Shown here piece by piece: positions 28,201 through 35,286 of a DNA stretch of 57,860 nucleotides. This DNA is from Clostridiales bacterium. Its GTDB lineage: Bacteria; Bacillota; Clostridia; Christensenellales; Pumilibacteraceae. Below the pieces are notes generated by a model, which was not told the DNA's origin, ran no database searches, and worked only from the letters and a program-made list of their open reading frames with translations. Positions within the stretch are counted from its first letter, which is position 1; each line of letters starts with the position of its first letter. The stretch spans positions 1-57,860 of the forward strand of contig SVHU01000015.1 in assembly GCA_015055625.1 (NCBI GenBank), read 5' to 3'. The translations under genes and the position numbers were made by a program.

Positions 28201-29469
28201 TCAAGACCTAATATTAAATATAAAAATAAAAAATAGCGCATCGTCTTTTTTTTCGACACGATACGCTATTATTCCACTTTTCGAATTGTAATTATCTTCT
28301 CTTATCTTCTGCTCTCTTTGCTTTTCTCCATTCTTATAATATATAAGATAACCTTCGCTTTTTATTTGAGGTTGCGAATAAGAAACTCGCTTACAATTCA
28401 AAGTTTCATCTTGAATAAAGTATTTGTTATCATAAACCTTCTTATCTTCAGGAATTTTACCTTTATAGGTTGTTACGCTCTTCTTTCTTATTTCATATTC
28501 GTTTTTACATCCATATATTTCAACTATTGCCCTATCATTTTTTATATACGCTTTTATAAATATAGGACCACTTGTATTATTCTTAATAACAAGATCGCTA
28601 CTCCCCATGTTTACCATAGCATCAAAGCTTGGCTCAACGTATGAGGGAAGAAGAGAATGACTGCTCACACTCTCAACTTCAAGCCCTGCCAATAACGCAC
28701 AATTATACAATGTTGTAGACGCCTGACAAACACCTCCACCTACCCCGTCTACATATTCGTTCCCCAGTATAATTTTTGCACTTTTGTAACCGTTTTCCTC
28801 GCTACGTATGCCTGTTTTTGTGTTAAAAGACAATATTTCGCCTATCTTTAGCACACTTCCGTTTATAGCAGATAAAGCCTGTTTTACATTGTGTTTTCTA
28901 TTATCTGAAGAAGATGCAACAGATGTTGAATAAGACGCTTTTTTATATAAGTACCGCTCGTTATCTTTCAGTGTAACTTTTGCATTCGTCGGCTTTGTTT
29001 TTACGGTTATTTCCCTCTTGTTGGCAAACAGTGCGTACACAATATCCGCATAAAATTCATCCTCGTCAACTGCTAATCCATTTTCTTCACACGTGAGAAC
29101 AAACATAGTTTCTTTGTCGGGATTAAATATTATTCTACTATCTTTGGGCTCTTTTCTTAATTTTTCTTGTGCGTTGTTTAAGACATTAGTTATTAGTGGA
29201 AAACAGTTTAATACCGCTTGCTTTTCGCTTTTTCCCTCTTCTATAAGACGTAAAACTTCCCTCTTTTTATCGTTTATCGAAGCATTTATTTTTCGACGTT
29301 CAATCTCCTCATAAATCAAATGATTGTCAGCTACTACTTGCGCATCTAAATACCTGACAATATCCCCATTACAATTAAACTCTAACTCAAATCTTTGTCT
29401 AGGTTTATCCGCGCCTAAGCACAAAAAAGCCAGCGCTATAATAAGAATTGTCAACAAACGTTTTTTCAT
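28201..29469 (-). CDS. VanW family protein
   Basis: 422 residues, exported (signal-like MKKRLLTILIIALAFLCLG). The first part may be a putative peptidoglycan-binding-4 type region; the VanW core is GGGVCQASTTLYNCALLAGLEV and SLLPSYVEPSFDAMVNMG (about residues 245-292), followed by a G5-like strand region. VanW proteins are common in Clostridia envelopes; the name does not imply vancomycin resistance. The final ~20 residues are encoded by what is clearly a terminator hairpin, and a one-base shift would stop at TAA-TAG just before it, so the annotated end is suspect. No ribosome site is obvious. Confidence 0.85.
   Translation of the reverse strand: MKKRLLTILIIALAFLCLGADKPRQRFELEFNCNGDIVRYLDAQVVADNHLIYEEIERRKINASINDKKREVLRLIEEGKSEKQAVLNCFPLITNVLNNAQEKLRKEPKDSRIIFNPDKETMFVLTCEENGLAVDEDEFYADIVYALFANKREITVKTKPTNAKVTLKDNERYLYKKASYSTSVASSSDNRKHNVKQALSAINGSVLKIGEILSFNTKTGIRSEENGYKSAKIILGNEYVDGVGGGVCQASTTLYNCALLAGLEVESVSSHSLLPSYVEPSFDAMVNMGSSDLVIKNNTSGPIFIKAYIKNDRAIVEIYGCKNEYEIRKKSVTTYKGKIPEDKKVYDNKYFIQDETLNCKRVSYSQPQIKSEGYLIYYKNGEKQREQKIREDNYNSKSGIIAYRVEKKDDALFFIFIFNIRS
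28232..28270 (-). terminator. Terminator overlapping the end of the VanW reading frame
   Basis: Stem AATAGCG.ATCGT/ACGAT.CGCTATT followed on the minus strand by TTTTTTATTTTT. It lies inside the last 70 nt of the reading frame. Confidence 0.85.
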
Positions 29470-29510
29470 AAACTATTAAAAATTATGTCCCATTTTGCCG
29501 AAATTTATAC

Positions 29511-29543
29511 AAAAGTGCTCCCGATTTATTCGAGAGCACTTTT
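29511..29543 (-). terminator. Terminator of cca
   Basis: AAAAGTGCTC/GAGCACTTTT hairpin immediately beyond the stop at 29547. Confidence 0.9.
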
Positions 29544-29546
29544 AAG

Positions 29547-30872
29547 TTAATCTGCATTTTTACGGATTTGGGACAGCAACCATTCTTCGTTGTTAAGTCG
29601 AGGATCAATAACACAACACACCCACAATTCGTTAAGTAAGTTGCCAATTTTCGTAGGCTGTATACCCTCTAAAATAAGAGTTCCTCCATCTATTGCAAGG
29701 TCGGTTACCTTTAACGGTGCGTTTTCGTCAATAAGCTGTTGTTTTACCGAGCTTAGTCTTTCAAATTCGGTATGTTCCATACCCGTAGCCTTTCTATCTG
29801 CCACAATAAGTGCAGCCAATTTATCAATAAGATCGAAATTCTTTGCAACAAAAACTCTAAGTTTTCCGTTTTTCGTCTTAAAATCGCTATCATACATATG
29901 GTTTGCGCAAAGCCATGCTACCTCGTCAATAACAGCGTTAGGGTATTTTAGTCCATACTCGCCAAGCGTATATCTTACAATGTTTGCCGACACGGTTTCA
30001 TGCCCGTGCATATTACCAAACTTGTTTACACAATACGGTTTTCCAATATCGTGCATAAGCGCTGCAAGTCTAACTTCGGGAGGAGATGCCTGAACTGTAC
30101 GGAAAGTATGCTCTAAAACATCGTACTTATGATACTTCGGGTTTTGCTCAAGCCCTGCTTCGTCTTCTAACTGAGGCACTATGTATTTTAATAATCCCAG
30201 CTGAGCTAAAAGCTTTAGTCCTCTATAATGAGCGTTTACTACACCATACTTTGTATCTGCAACTAAAATACGGTTAAGTTCATCACGACGGCGTTCGGCG
30301 GAAATATCACGCAATTTTTCGGCATTCTTTTTTGCCGACATTGCAGTAGCTCCATCAATCTTAAATCCAGTTTCAGCGGCAATACGAACCATGCGCAAAA
30401 TTCTAAGTCCGTCTGAGGCGAATACTCTATCGGGATTGTGCGCTCTTAAAATTTTATGCTCGATGTCCTGCATGCCATGCAAGGGATCAATTATCTCATC
30501 ACGCGTAATATCGTAATAGATTGCGTTGCACGTAAAATCACGTCGCATTGCATCCGCCTTAATATCGGTAGTAAATTTTACCTCGATAGGCGTATGAGAA
30601 CCATCGTTTGCATACTTTTCTACACGGAATGGGGTATACTCAAAGCTATCGGAATTATATCGTATAATAGCTGTTCCGAGCTTGTAATTTACAACCTTAG
30701 TTTGATATCTTTTGCTTATACCCAAAGCCTCCGCTATTGCTGGACCAGCAATATCAATATCAGTTGCACCTAAGCCTGCAAAATGATTTCTTACGTATCC
30801 ACCTACCACGTATATTGGCGTCGTTGACAAACTATTGAGCTTTATTAAACTGTCGGGAATGTTTATCTTCAT
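29547..30872 (-). CDS. cca: CCA tRNA nucleotidyltransferase / poly(A) polymerase family, HD domain
   Basis: 441 residues from the ATG at 30870-30872. Class II nucleotidyltransferase: VVGGYVRN, the metal-binding ATDIDIAG, RRDFTCNAIYYD and the RRxxE-type ERRRDEL of the nucleotide pocket; an HD domain with MHDIGKP (about residue 265) follows. It adds or repairs the 3' CCA of tRNAs. The frame is open for 13 more codons to a TTG at 30911, but that segment contains the promoter, so the ATG is preferred. There is no ribosome site; see the promoter entry. Confidence 0.9.
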   Translation of the reverse strand: MKINIPDSLIKLNSLSTTPIYVVGGYVRNHFAGLGATDIDIAGPAIAEALGISKRYQTKVVNYKLGTAIIRYNSDSFEYTPFRVEKYANDGSHTPIEVKFTTDIKADAMRRDFTCNAIYYDITRDEIIDPLHGMQDIEHKILRAHNPDRVFASDGLRILRMVRIAAETGFKIDGATAMSAKKNAEKLRDISAERRRDELNRILVADTKYGVVNAHYRGLKLLAQLGLLKYIVPQLEDEAGLEQNPKYHKYDVLEHTFRTVQASPPEVRLAALMHDIGKPYCVNKFGNMHGHETVSANIVRYTLGEYGLKYPNAVIDEVAWLCANHMYDSDFKTKNGKLRVFVAKNFDLIDKLAALIVADRKATGMEHTEFERLSSVKQQLIDENAPLKVTDLAIDGGTLILEGIQPTKIGNLLNELWVCCVIDPRLNNEEWLLSQIRKNAD

Positions 30873-30878
30873 ATAACA

Positions 30879-30907
30879 ATTATAACACACCTTTACTGTT
30901 TTTGCAA
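30879..30907 (-). promoter_or_regulatory. cca promoter, predicted leaderless
   Basis: On the minus strand TTGCAA (30902-30907), 17 nt, TATAAT (30879-30884), then 6 nt to the ATG. Transcription would begin at the start codon itself. Confidence 0.7.
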
Positions 30908-31077
30908 ACAATTTTAAAAATCTTTTAATGCGAGTTGCTAAAGTGAACGGTTTTGTGATAACATTATTCTCGTTTTGTAAAAGTTTTGAGATGGTTTTGG
31001 TTATAACAACGAAAAGTCTTGATTTTTTATATTTTTTATATTATACTATTACTATATTTAACGTAAGGACAAAGTTT

Positions 31078-31932
31078 ATGTTACACTTTATCGTAAACAT
31101 TAAAAGCGGAAGAGGAAAAGCACTTAAGTCGGTAAGAAAAATTACCGATTATTGCGCGTTACATGCTATCGAATATTCCTTGCATATTACACGATATCAC
31201 GGACACGGCGCAGAAATAGCGAAAGAATTATCATTAATTCCTGACACTATAATCGTAGCTATTGGTGGCGACGGAACGTTCCACGAGGTTATTAACGGCA
31301 TTGAAAATTTTGATAACGTAACCGTGGGATTTATTCCGTGCGGAAGAGGAAACGATTTTGCCCGTACAGCTAAATTTAAGAAAAAGCCCGTCGAAGCGCT
31401 CAAAGATATATTAAAGGGTGAAATTACATATTATGACTACATTCAAGTAGGCAATAAGCGATGTCTTAACGTTGCAGGAACAGGAATGGACGTTGACGTT
31501 TTGCTACGCGTGGACGGTTCTACAAAAAAGCTCACGTATCTTAAGTCTTTAATAACCTGTCTTGCAAAATTCAAACCTTATAAAATAACAGTTACCGTAA
31601 ACGGCGAAACAAATTCTTATGACTGTATAATGGTAGGGGTATGTAACGGACGCGCAATAGGTGGAAACATGAAAATTTGTCCGTTTGCCGAAATTGATGA
31701 CGGACAGTTAGAGCTTGTAATAGTAACAGTACCCAACGGCAGAATCGCTCCGTGTATTCCAAAATTTCTCACAGGTAAACATATCGGTCAGTATTGGACC
31801 ATTCATACACCGTGCGAAAGCGTACTTATAGAAAGTGAGAACCCTGTTCAGCTCGACGGAGAAATTTATAAAGACCTTACTCTTGATTGTAAAATAGTTA
31901 AAAAGGGCATTAAAACGTTTAAGATCAACTAA
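31078..31932 (+). CDS. Diacylglycerol/lipid kinase family protein
   Basis: 284 residues from the ATG at 31078, chosen because AAGGAC lies 8 nt upstream and the family begins here (MLHFIVNIKSGRGKA); the frame is open 50 codons further up. The catalytic glycine-rich loop is GGDGTFHEVINGI, followed by GFIPCGRGNDFARTA and, later, NVAGTGMDVDV. These DgkB/YegS-like enzymes phosphorylate diacylglycerol or related lipids at the membrane. Followed by a strong terminator that separates it from the accessory island. Confidence 0.92.
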   Translation: MLHFIVNIKSGRGKALKSVRKITDYCALHAIEYSLHITRYHGHGAEIAKELSLIPDTIIVAIGGDGTFHEVINGIENFDNVTVGFIPCGRGNDFARTAKFKKKPVEALKDILKGEITYYDYIQVGNKRCLNVAGTGMDVDVLLRVDGSTKKLTYLKSLITCLAKFKPYKITVTVNGETNSYDCIMVGVCNGRAIGGNMKICPFAEIDDGQLELVIVTVPNGRIAPCIPKFLTGKHIGQYWTIHTPCESVLIESENPVQLDGEIYKDLTLDCKIVKKGIKTFKIN

Positions 31933-31962
31933 ACTACATAAAAAAGAACTCATTCTTATGTT

Positions 31963-32000
31963 GCGTAGTGATAGGAATTTATCACTACGCCATTTTTTAT
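31963..32000 (+). terminator. Terminator of the lipid kinase gene
   Basis: GCGTAGTGAT/ATCACTACGC stem with a T-rich tail. It forms the left boundary of the accessory region. The rest of 32000-32149 holds a small palindrome (AAACGGG-GTT-CCCGTTT near 32008) and two copies of ATTTTGTGGCA-like sequence but no gene. Confidence 0.9.
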
Positions 32001-32149
32001 TTTTAAATAAACGGGGTTCCCGTTTGGTTTATCTCAAAACTGCAATTTGTGGCAATTTTCTTTACCTGCTTCGATTTTACCCCATTTTGTGGCACTTTTT
32101 ATATTTGTCTAAATAAATCGAAAAAAATAAAAAATTTTGTAAAAAACTG

Positions 32150-32178
32150 TTGACAAATGAAATTTTAAATGTTATATT
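32150..32178 (+). promoter_or_regulatory. Promoter of the XRE/ImmA-IrrE pair
   Basis: TTGACA (32150-32155), 17 nt, TATATT (32173-32178), giving a ~60-nt leader to the ATG at 32244 with ribosome site AAGGAGAG. Confidence 0.8.
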
Positions 32179-32243
32179 GTTAGCAGACAAGCGAACAGTA
32201 CAATATTTTGTTGTAATTTTAGCGTAATTTTAAGGAGAGAATT

Positions 32244-32618
32244 ATGGAAAAAACATTTGGAGCATTTATTAAAGAAAAAAGGTTAGAAAAAGGTATAAAT
32301 TTAAGGAAACTCGCTGAATTACTTGAACTCGCACCCGCTTATATAAGCGATATTGAAAATGGTAATAGAAATTCACCTTCGCCCGATAAAATGGAAAAGC
32401 TTGTTGAAGTTCTTGGGCTCAATGAAGATGAAAAAAACGAAATGTATGATTTGGCAGCTAAAGATAGGGATAATACTGTCGCTCCCGATATATCGGAGTA
32501 TGTAAAGTCTAATGATGCAGTTAGAGTTGCTTTAAGAAAAGCAAGAAACTTAAATCTCGGCGAACAAGAATGGCTGAAAATTATTGAAAAAATGGAAAAT
32601 GGAGACGATACTAAATAA
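32244..32618 (+). CDS. XRE-family transcriptional regulator
   Basis: 124 residues. A Cro/C1-type helix-turn-helix occupies residues ~7-65 (IKEKRLEKGINLRKLAELLE, then APAYISDIENGNRNSPSPDKM). The acidic C-terminal half may mediate dimerisation. Its last base is the first base of the metalloprotease gene, so the two are translationally coupled. Pairs of XRE repressor and ImmA/IrrE protease control mobile elements and stress or toxin genes: the protease cleaves the repressor to induce. Likely targets are its own promoter and the operon at 33482. Confidence 0.92.
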   Translation: MEKTFGAFIKEKRLEKGINLRKLAELLELAPAYISDIENGNRNSPSPDKMEKLVEVLGLNEDEKNEMYDLAAKDRDNTVAPDISEYVKSNDAVRVALRKARNLNLGEQEWLKIIEKMENGDDTK

Positions 32619-33298
32619 TGATTTTTGGCAAAGAAGAACTCGAATTAATGGCAGACAAAGTAAATAGAGAATATTTCCCCGAAAGGCTAGAAAAACCGAT
32701 TATGCTAGACCCTTATGATTTGCTTGACAAATTAGGATGTTCTTATAATTGGAAATATATTTCACCAGATAAAAGTATTTTAGGTATGACTTTTTTTGGT
32801 GATGACGTCTGGTATATTTGGCCAAACGGCAAATTTAAGGAAGGGGATAAGTGTTCTTTAGAGTTCTTTCCTAAGCAGACCATTCTTATAAATCAAACTG
32901 TGTTAGATGGGCAAAAGAATAGATATGAAGAAAACTTTATTGTATCCCACGAAGCAGGTCATTGGATAAAAGATAAAGATTTTTTTGAAAGTAATCCCGA
33001 TAGTATTTCACATATTTGCAAGAAAAACGATATGGAAAAAACTTATTGGTATCAAGAGATGACGGAATTAGAAATTGTAGAACGTCAAACGAATTATTTA
33101 GGTGCTGCAATTTTGATGCCAAGGGATATTATAAAGGCAGAATTTTTTAGATTATTAAGATATAAAAATATTCCACAATCGCCATTGCCGTTGCAAAAGT
33201 TTATGTATGGGGCAATTCAAAAATTGTCTAAAACTTTCAATGTAAATTTTAATCCCGTTAAGTATAGATTAATGGATATAGGGATTTTGGAAAGATAA
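32618..33298 (+). CDS. ImmA/IrrE family metallo-endopeptidase
   Basis: 226 residues. Zincin motif HEAGHW (H111, E112, H115) with a downstream ERQTNYLGAAILMP segment whose Glu is the usual third ligand position in ImmA/IrrE proteins (E.qAn.FAa.LLMP). Members cleave XRE-type repressors. Here the substrate is inferred to be the protein encoded by the preceding gene, since the frames overlap by one base. Confidence 0.92.
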   Translation: MIFGKEELELMADKVNREYFPERLEKPIMLDPYDLLDKLGCSYNWKYISPDKSILGMTFFGDDVWYIWPNGKFKEGDKCSLEFFPKQTILINQTVLDGQKNRYEENFIVSHEAGHWIKDKDFFESNPDSISHICKKNDMEKTYWYQEMTELEIVERQTNYLGAAILMPRDIIKAEFFRLLRYKNIPQSPLPLQKFMYGAIQKLSKTFNVNFNPVKYRLMDIGILER

Positions 33299-33320
33299 TT
33301 TTTAACTGAAATATACACAA

Positions 33321-33391
33321 GAAAAAGCACCTAATTGTTGCGGCAACAACAATTAAGTGCAAAGGGAAATGTATTGCTACACTTCATTAAT
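33321..33391 (-). ncRNA. Candidate minus-strand small RNA upstream of the DUF4417 operon
   Basis: A near-consensus promoter (TTGACA-17-TATACT) would start transcription near 33391; a hairpin with arms GCACTTAATTGTTG/CAACAATTAGGTGC and TTTTTC tail would end it near 33321, giving about 70 nt. The mispaired position in the stem is C-A on the plus strand but U-G on the minus strand, so the hairpin is better as minus-strand RNA. No minus-strand gene is present that this terminator could otherwise serve. A 19-codon ORF (ATG at 33384 to a TAG inside the hairpin, with three adjacent Cys) has no ribosome site. Confidence 0.55.
33327..33360 (-). terminator. Terminator of the candidate small RNA
   Basis: Fourteen-bp stem with one G-U pair on the minus strand followed by TTTTTC. 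Confidence 0.7.
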
Positions 33392-33397
33392 AAAAAT

Positions 33398-33426
33398 AGT
33401 ATAACATTTCCTAAAATTTGTGTCAA
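33398..33426 (-). promoter_or_regulatory. Promoter of the candidate small RNA, with overlapping inverted repeat
   Basis: On the minus strand TTGACA (33421-33426), 17 nt, TATACT (33398-33403). The -35 is one arm of the inverted repeat GTCAA-7-TTGAC at 33422-33438, a plausible operator that could also lie in the control region of the plus-strand operon. Confidence 0.7.
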
Positions 33427-33481
33427 GTATATTTTGACGCCAACCAAAGGTTGAGATTAATAATTTTTAAGGAGGTGTTAT

Positions 33482-34150
33482 ATGCACTCTATTTTAACGA
33501 CGCCAAAATTGGCGGAAAAAGATGTTTTTAACTCGTTTTTAGTTAGAAACGCAACGTATGACGGGAAAGAAGAAATACCCCGAATTACGACTAGTAACTT
33601 GATACCTGAAAAGGTCATAACCTTTTCAAAAGCTAGAAGTAAACAAGAATATGACTCGTGGATACACTTTTATGAACACGATAGTGTTTTTGAATGTTTT
33701 TGGAATAACCAAAAAAAATATTTGCCTATTATAAAGCAATATAAGGGAATCATATCTCCCGATTATAGTTTATACTATGATATGCCTTTAAGTATGCAAA
33801 TATGGAATACATATCGTGGTAAAGCTTTAGCCCATTGGCTACAAGAAAATGGTGTAGAAGTAATACCCAACGTCCGTTGGGGAGATGAACGCACTTTTGA
33901 ACTTGCGTGTTATGGGGTGGAGAGTGGTAAGACCATAGCAGTTGGTACTCACGGTTGTATTAAAACTATTGAAGGTAGAAATATGTTTATTGCAGGCTTT
34001 GACTACGTGATAAACAAATTAAGGCCTAAAACAGTAATCGTCTATGGACGTATGCCGGATAAAATTTTCAATTTAGCAAGAATGCAAGGAGTAAAACTAA
34101 TCCCGTTTGAAAGCGAATTTAGTTTATCTCACCTAAAGGAGGTAAACTAA
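33482..34150 (+). CDS. DUF4417 family protein
   Basis: 222 residues, recognised as DUF4417 from IPRITTSNLIPEKVITFSKA at the N terminus, FYEHDSVFECFWNN, GIISPDYSLYYDMP, QIWNTYRGKALAHWLQENG and VIPNVRWGD, and the C-terminal KTVIVYGRMPDKIF. The family is frequent on phages and mobile elements and has no established activity. Very strong ribosome site (AAGGAGGTG). It is followed after 1 nt by the toxin candidate, so both come from one mRNA. A role linked to the toxin is inference. Confidence 0.85.
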   Translation: MHSILTTPKLAEKDVFNSFLVRNATYDGKEEIPRITTSNLIPEKVITFSKARSKQEYDSWIHFYEHDSVFECFWNNQKKYLPIIKQYKGIISPDYSLYYDMPLSMQIWNTYRGKALAHWLQENGVEVIPNVRWGDERTFELACYGVESGKTIAVGTHGCIKTIEGRNMFIAGFDYVINKLRPKTVIVYGRMPDKIFNLARMQGVKLIPFESEFSLSHLKEVN

Positions 34151-34151
34151 T

Positions 34152-34655
34152 ATGGGCGCAGGTTATAAAGGTGGTTTCGGTCATACAAACGGTGAAAAAA
34201 CTCATCAAAAGAATTTAGAAGCGACAAAAAACCCTTCTTCTAGCTTAATAGATAAGAATATTGTTTCTGAAATGGAAAAAAACAAAATCAAATTTACAAA
34301 AGCAGACTTGATTTTCGCAACAAAAGATAAAACAGGACAGCTTATCTTTTTAGAAAAAGGAAACAGTAGTGCTGGGTTAAAGCATATAGAGCAACGACAT
34401 ACTAAAGATTTCGTTGAAAAACATAAAATACAAGCGTCGCAAGTGTCAAAGCATATTCATTCCGTTTTTACACAAGGAGATTTGGAATATTCTAGGACAA
34501 CTGTAAAGAAAGGAAAAGAAGGCTTTGAACGTTTGTATAAATATAAAGGTGAATATTATTTGTTGTCAGGTGTTGGAACAAATGGTTTTGTAGTTTCAGC
34601 ATATCCTTTAGATAACAAAACTGCTAAACAACATATAAGGAGATATAAAAAATGA
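34152..34655 (+). CDS. BECR/PBECR-type nuclease toxin candidate
   Basis: 167 residues. A glycine-rich N-terminal tag (MGAGYKGGFGHTNG) and a lysine-rich linker precede a compact alpha/beta domain (about 50-160). GLKHIEQRHTKDF (H78, E80, H83) and the final strand GVGTNGFVVSAYP are typical of barnase/EndoU/colicin E5/RelE-like (BECR) nucleases found as tips of polymorphic toxins and in phage proteins. No secretion domain is attached. It has its own AAAGGAGGT site and its stop overlaps the next start by 4 nt. RNase activity is inference. Confidence 0.65.
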   Translation: MGAGYKGGFGHTNGEKTHQKNLEATKNPSSSLIDKNIVSEMEKNKIKFTKADLIFATKDKTGQLIFLEKGNSSAGLKHIEQRHTKDFVEKHKIQASQVSKHIHSVFTQGDLEYSRTTVKKGKEGFERLYKYKGEYYLLSGVGTNGFVVSAYPLDNKTAKQHIRRYKK

Positions 34656-34981
34656 GAGAAAAAATTAAATTGATGTTTGATTATCTTCAGGGAGCAATTT
34701 GGACTAGCGATATAGAAACAGGCGAACCCCTTACAGGGATAGATATTGTAGATAAAGACAATATTATAATAAAAATAAATTATGTAATGGCTGACATGTA
34801 TTCGTCATATTATGAATTTGATTCACATGATGAGGCTTGTTGGTTTAATAAAGAAAAGCAGATAGAGGATAAACCTAAAATGCTTGAGTTATTATCAAAA
34901 CTTAAAGCACGTCTTAATGAAATCAATGATGGTTCTTTTGAAATTGAAGATTTAATTACACCAGAATACGAAAAGTTGTAA
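34652..34981 (+). CDS. Small acidic protein, candidate immunity factor
   Basis: 109 residues, acidic, with mixed beta strands (IVDKDNIIIKINYVMAD) and a C-terminal helix. No family recognised. The ATG overlaps the toxin-candidate stop (ATGA), the coupling seen in toxin-immunity pairs, and AAGGAGA lies upstream. Immunity function is inferred from coupling, size and charge only. Confidence 0.6.
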   Translation: MREKIKLMFDYLQGAIWTSDIETGEPLTGIDIVDKDNIIIKINYVMADMYSSYYEFDSHDEACWFNKEKQIEDKPKMLELLSKLKARLNEINDGSFEIEDLITPEYEKL

Positions 34982-34993
34982 AGGTGTTCTAAT

Positions 34994-35185
34994 ATGAAAG
35001 AATTAGATGTTGTAAAAATTACACAAGATTATGAAAATATACCATCAGGAACAGAAGGAACTATTGTTTGTGAATATGATGGTAAAGCTTTTGAAGTGGA
35101 ATTTTTTGATACTAATGGAGATACATTAGATGTTGTAACAACTCCGGCTGAACTATTAGAATTGGTTGAAGAATATCAAGGTTAA
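34994..35185 (+). CDS. DUF4926 family protein
   Basis: 63 residues, recognised as DUF4926 (ELDVVKITQDYENIPSGTEG, then YDGKAFEVEFFDTNGDTLDVV). The family forms a small beta-barrel and is often encoded beside toxin-like or nuclease genes as a presumed antitoxin/immunity protein; direct function is not established to my knowledge. Thirteen nt after the previous gene, weak ribosome site AAAGGTG. Last gene of the operon before a strong terminator. Confidence 0.75.
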   Translation: MKELDVVKITQDYENIPSGTEGTIVCEYDGKAFEVEFFDTNGDTLDVVTTPAELLELVEEYQG

Positions 35186-35230
35186 AAAAAGTGGTTTGTT
35201 AAAAAATGTTTAACAAACCACTTTTTTATT
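35185..35230. terminator. Bidirectional terminator closing the accessory island
   Basis: Seventeen-bp stem AAAAAAGTGGTTTGTTA/TAACAAACCACTTTTTT. It serves the plus-strand island and probably also the minus-strand lipoprotein gene ending at 35287. Confidence 0.92.
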
Positions 35231-35286
35231 TATTTAGTTTAAATAAAAATCCCTATGACTATTACAATTACGAATGAGTTCTTTTT

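Noticed and set aside
28201..29469. VanW as a vancomycin-resistance determinant
   Set aside because: No vanHAX or vanRS genes nearby; VanW-domain proteins are common in Clostridia without resistance.
33328..33384. 19-codon Cys-rich microprotein in the candidate small RNA
   Set aside because: No ribosome site and its end lies inside the terminator stem; insufficient to call a CDS.
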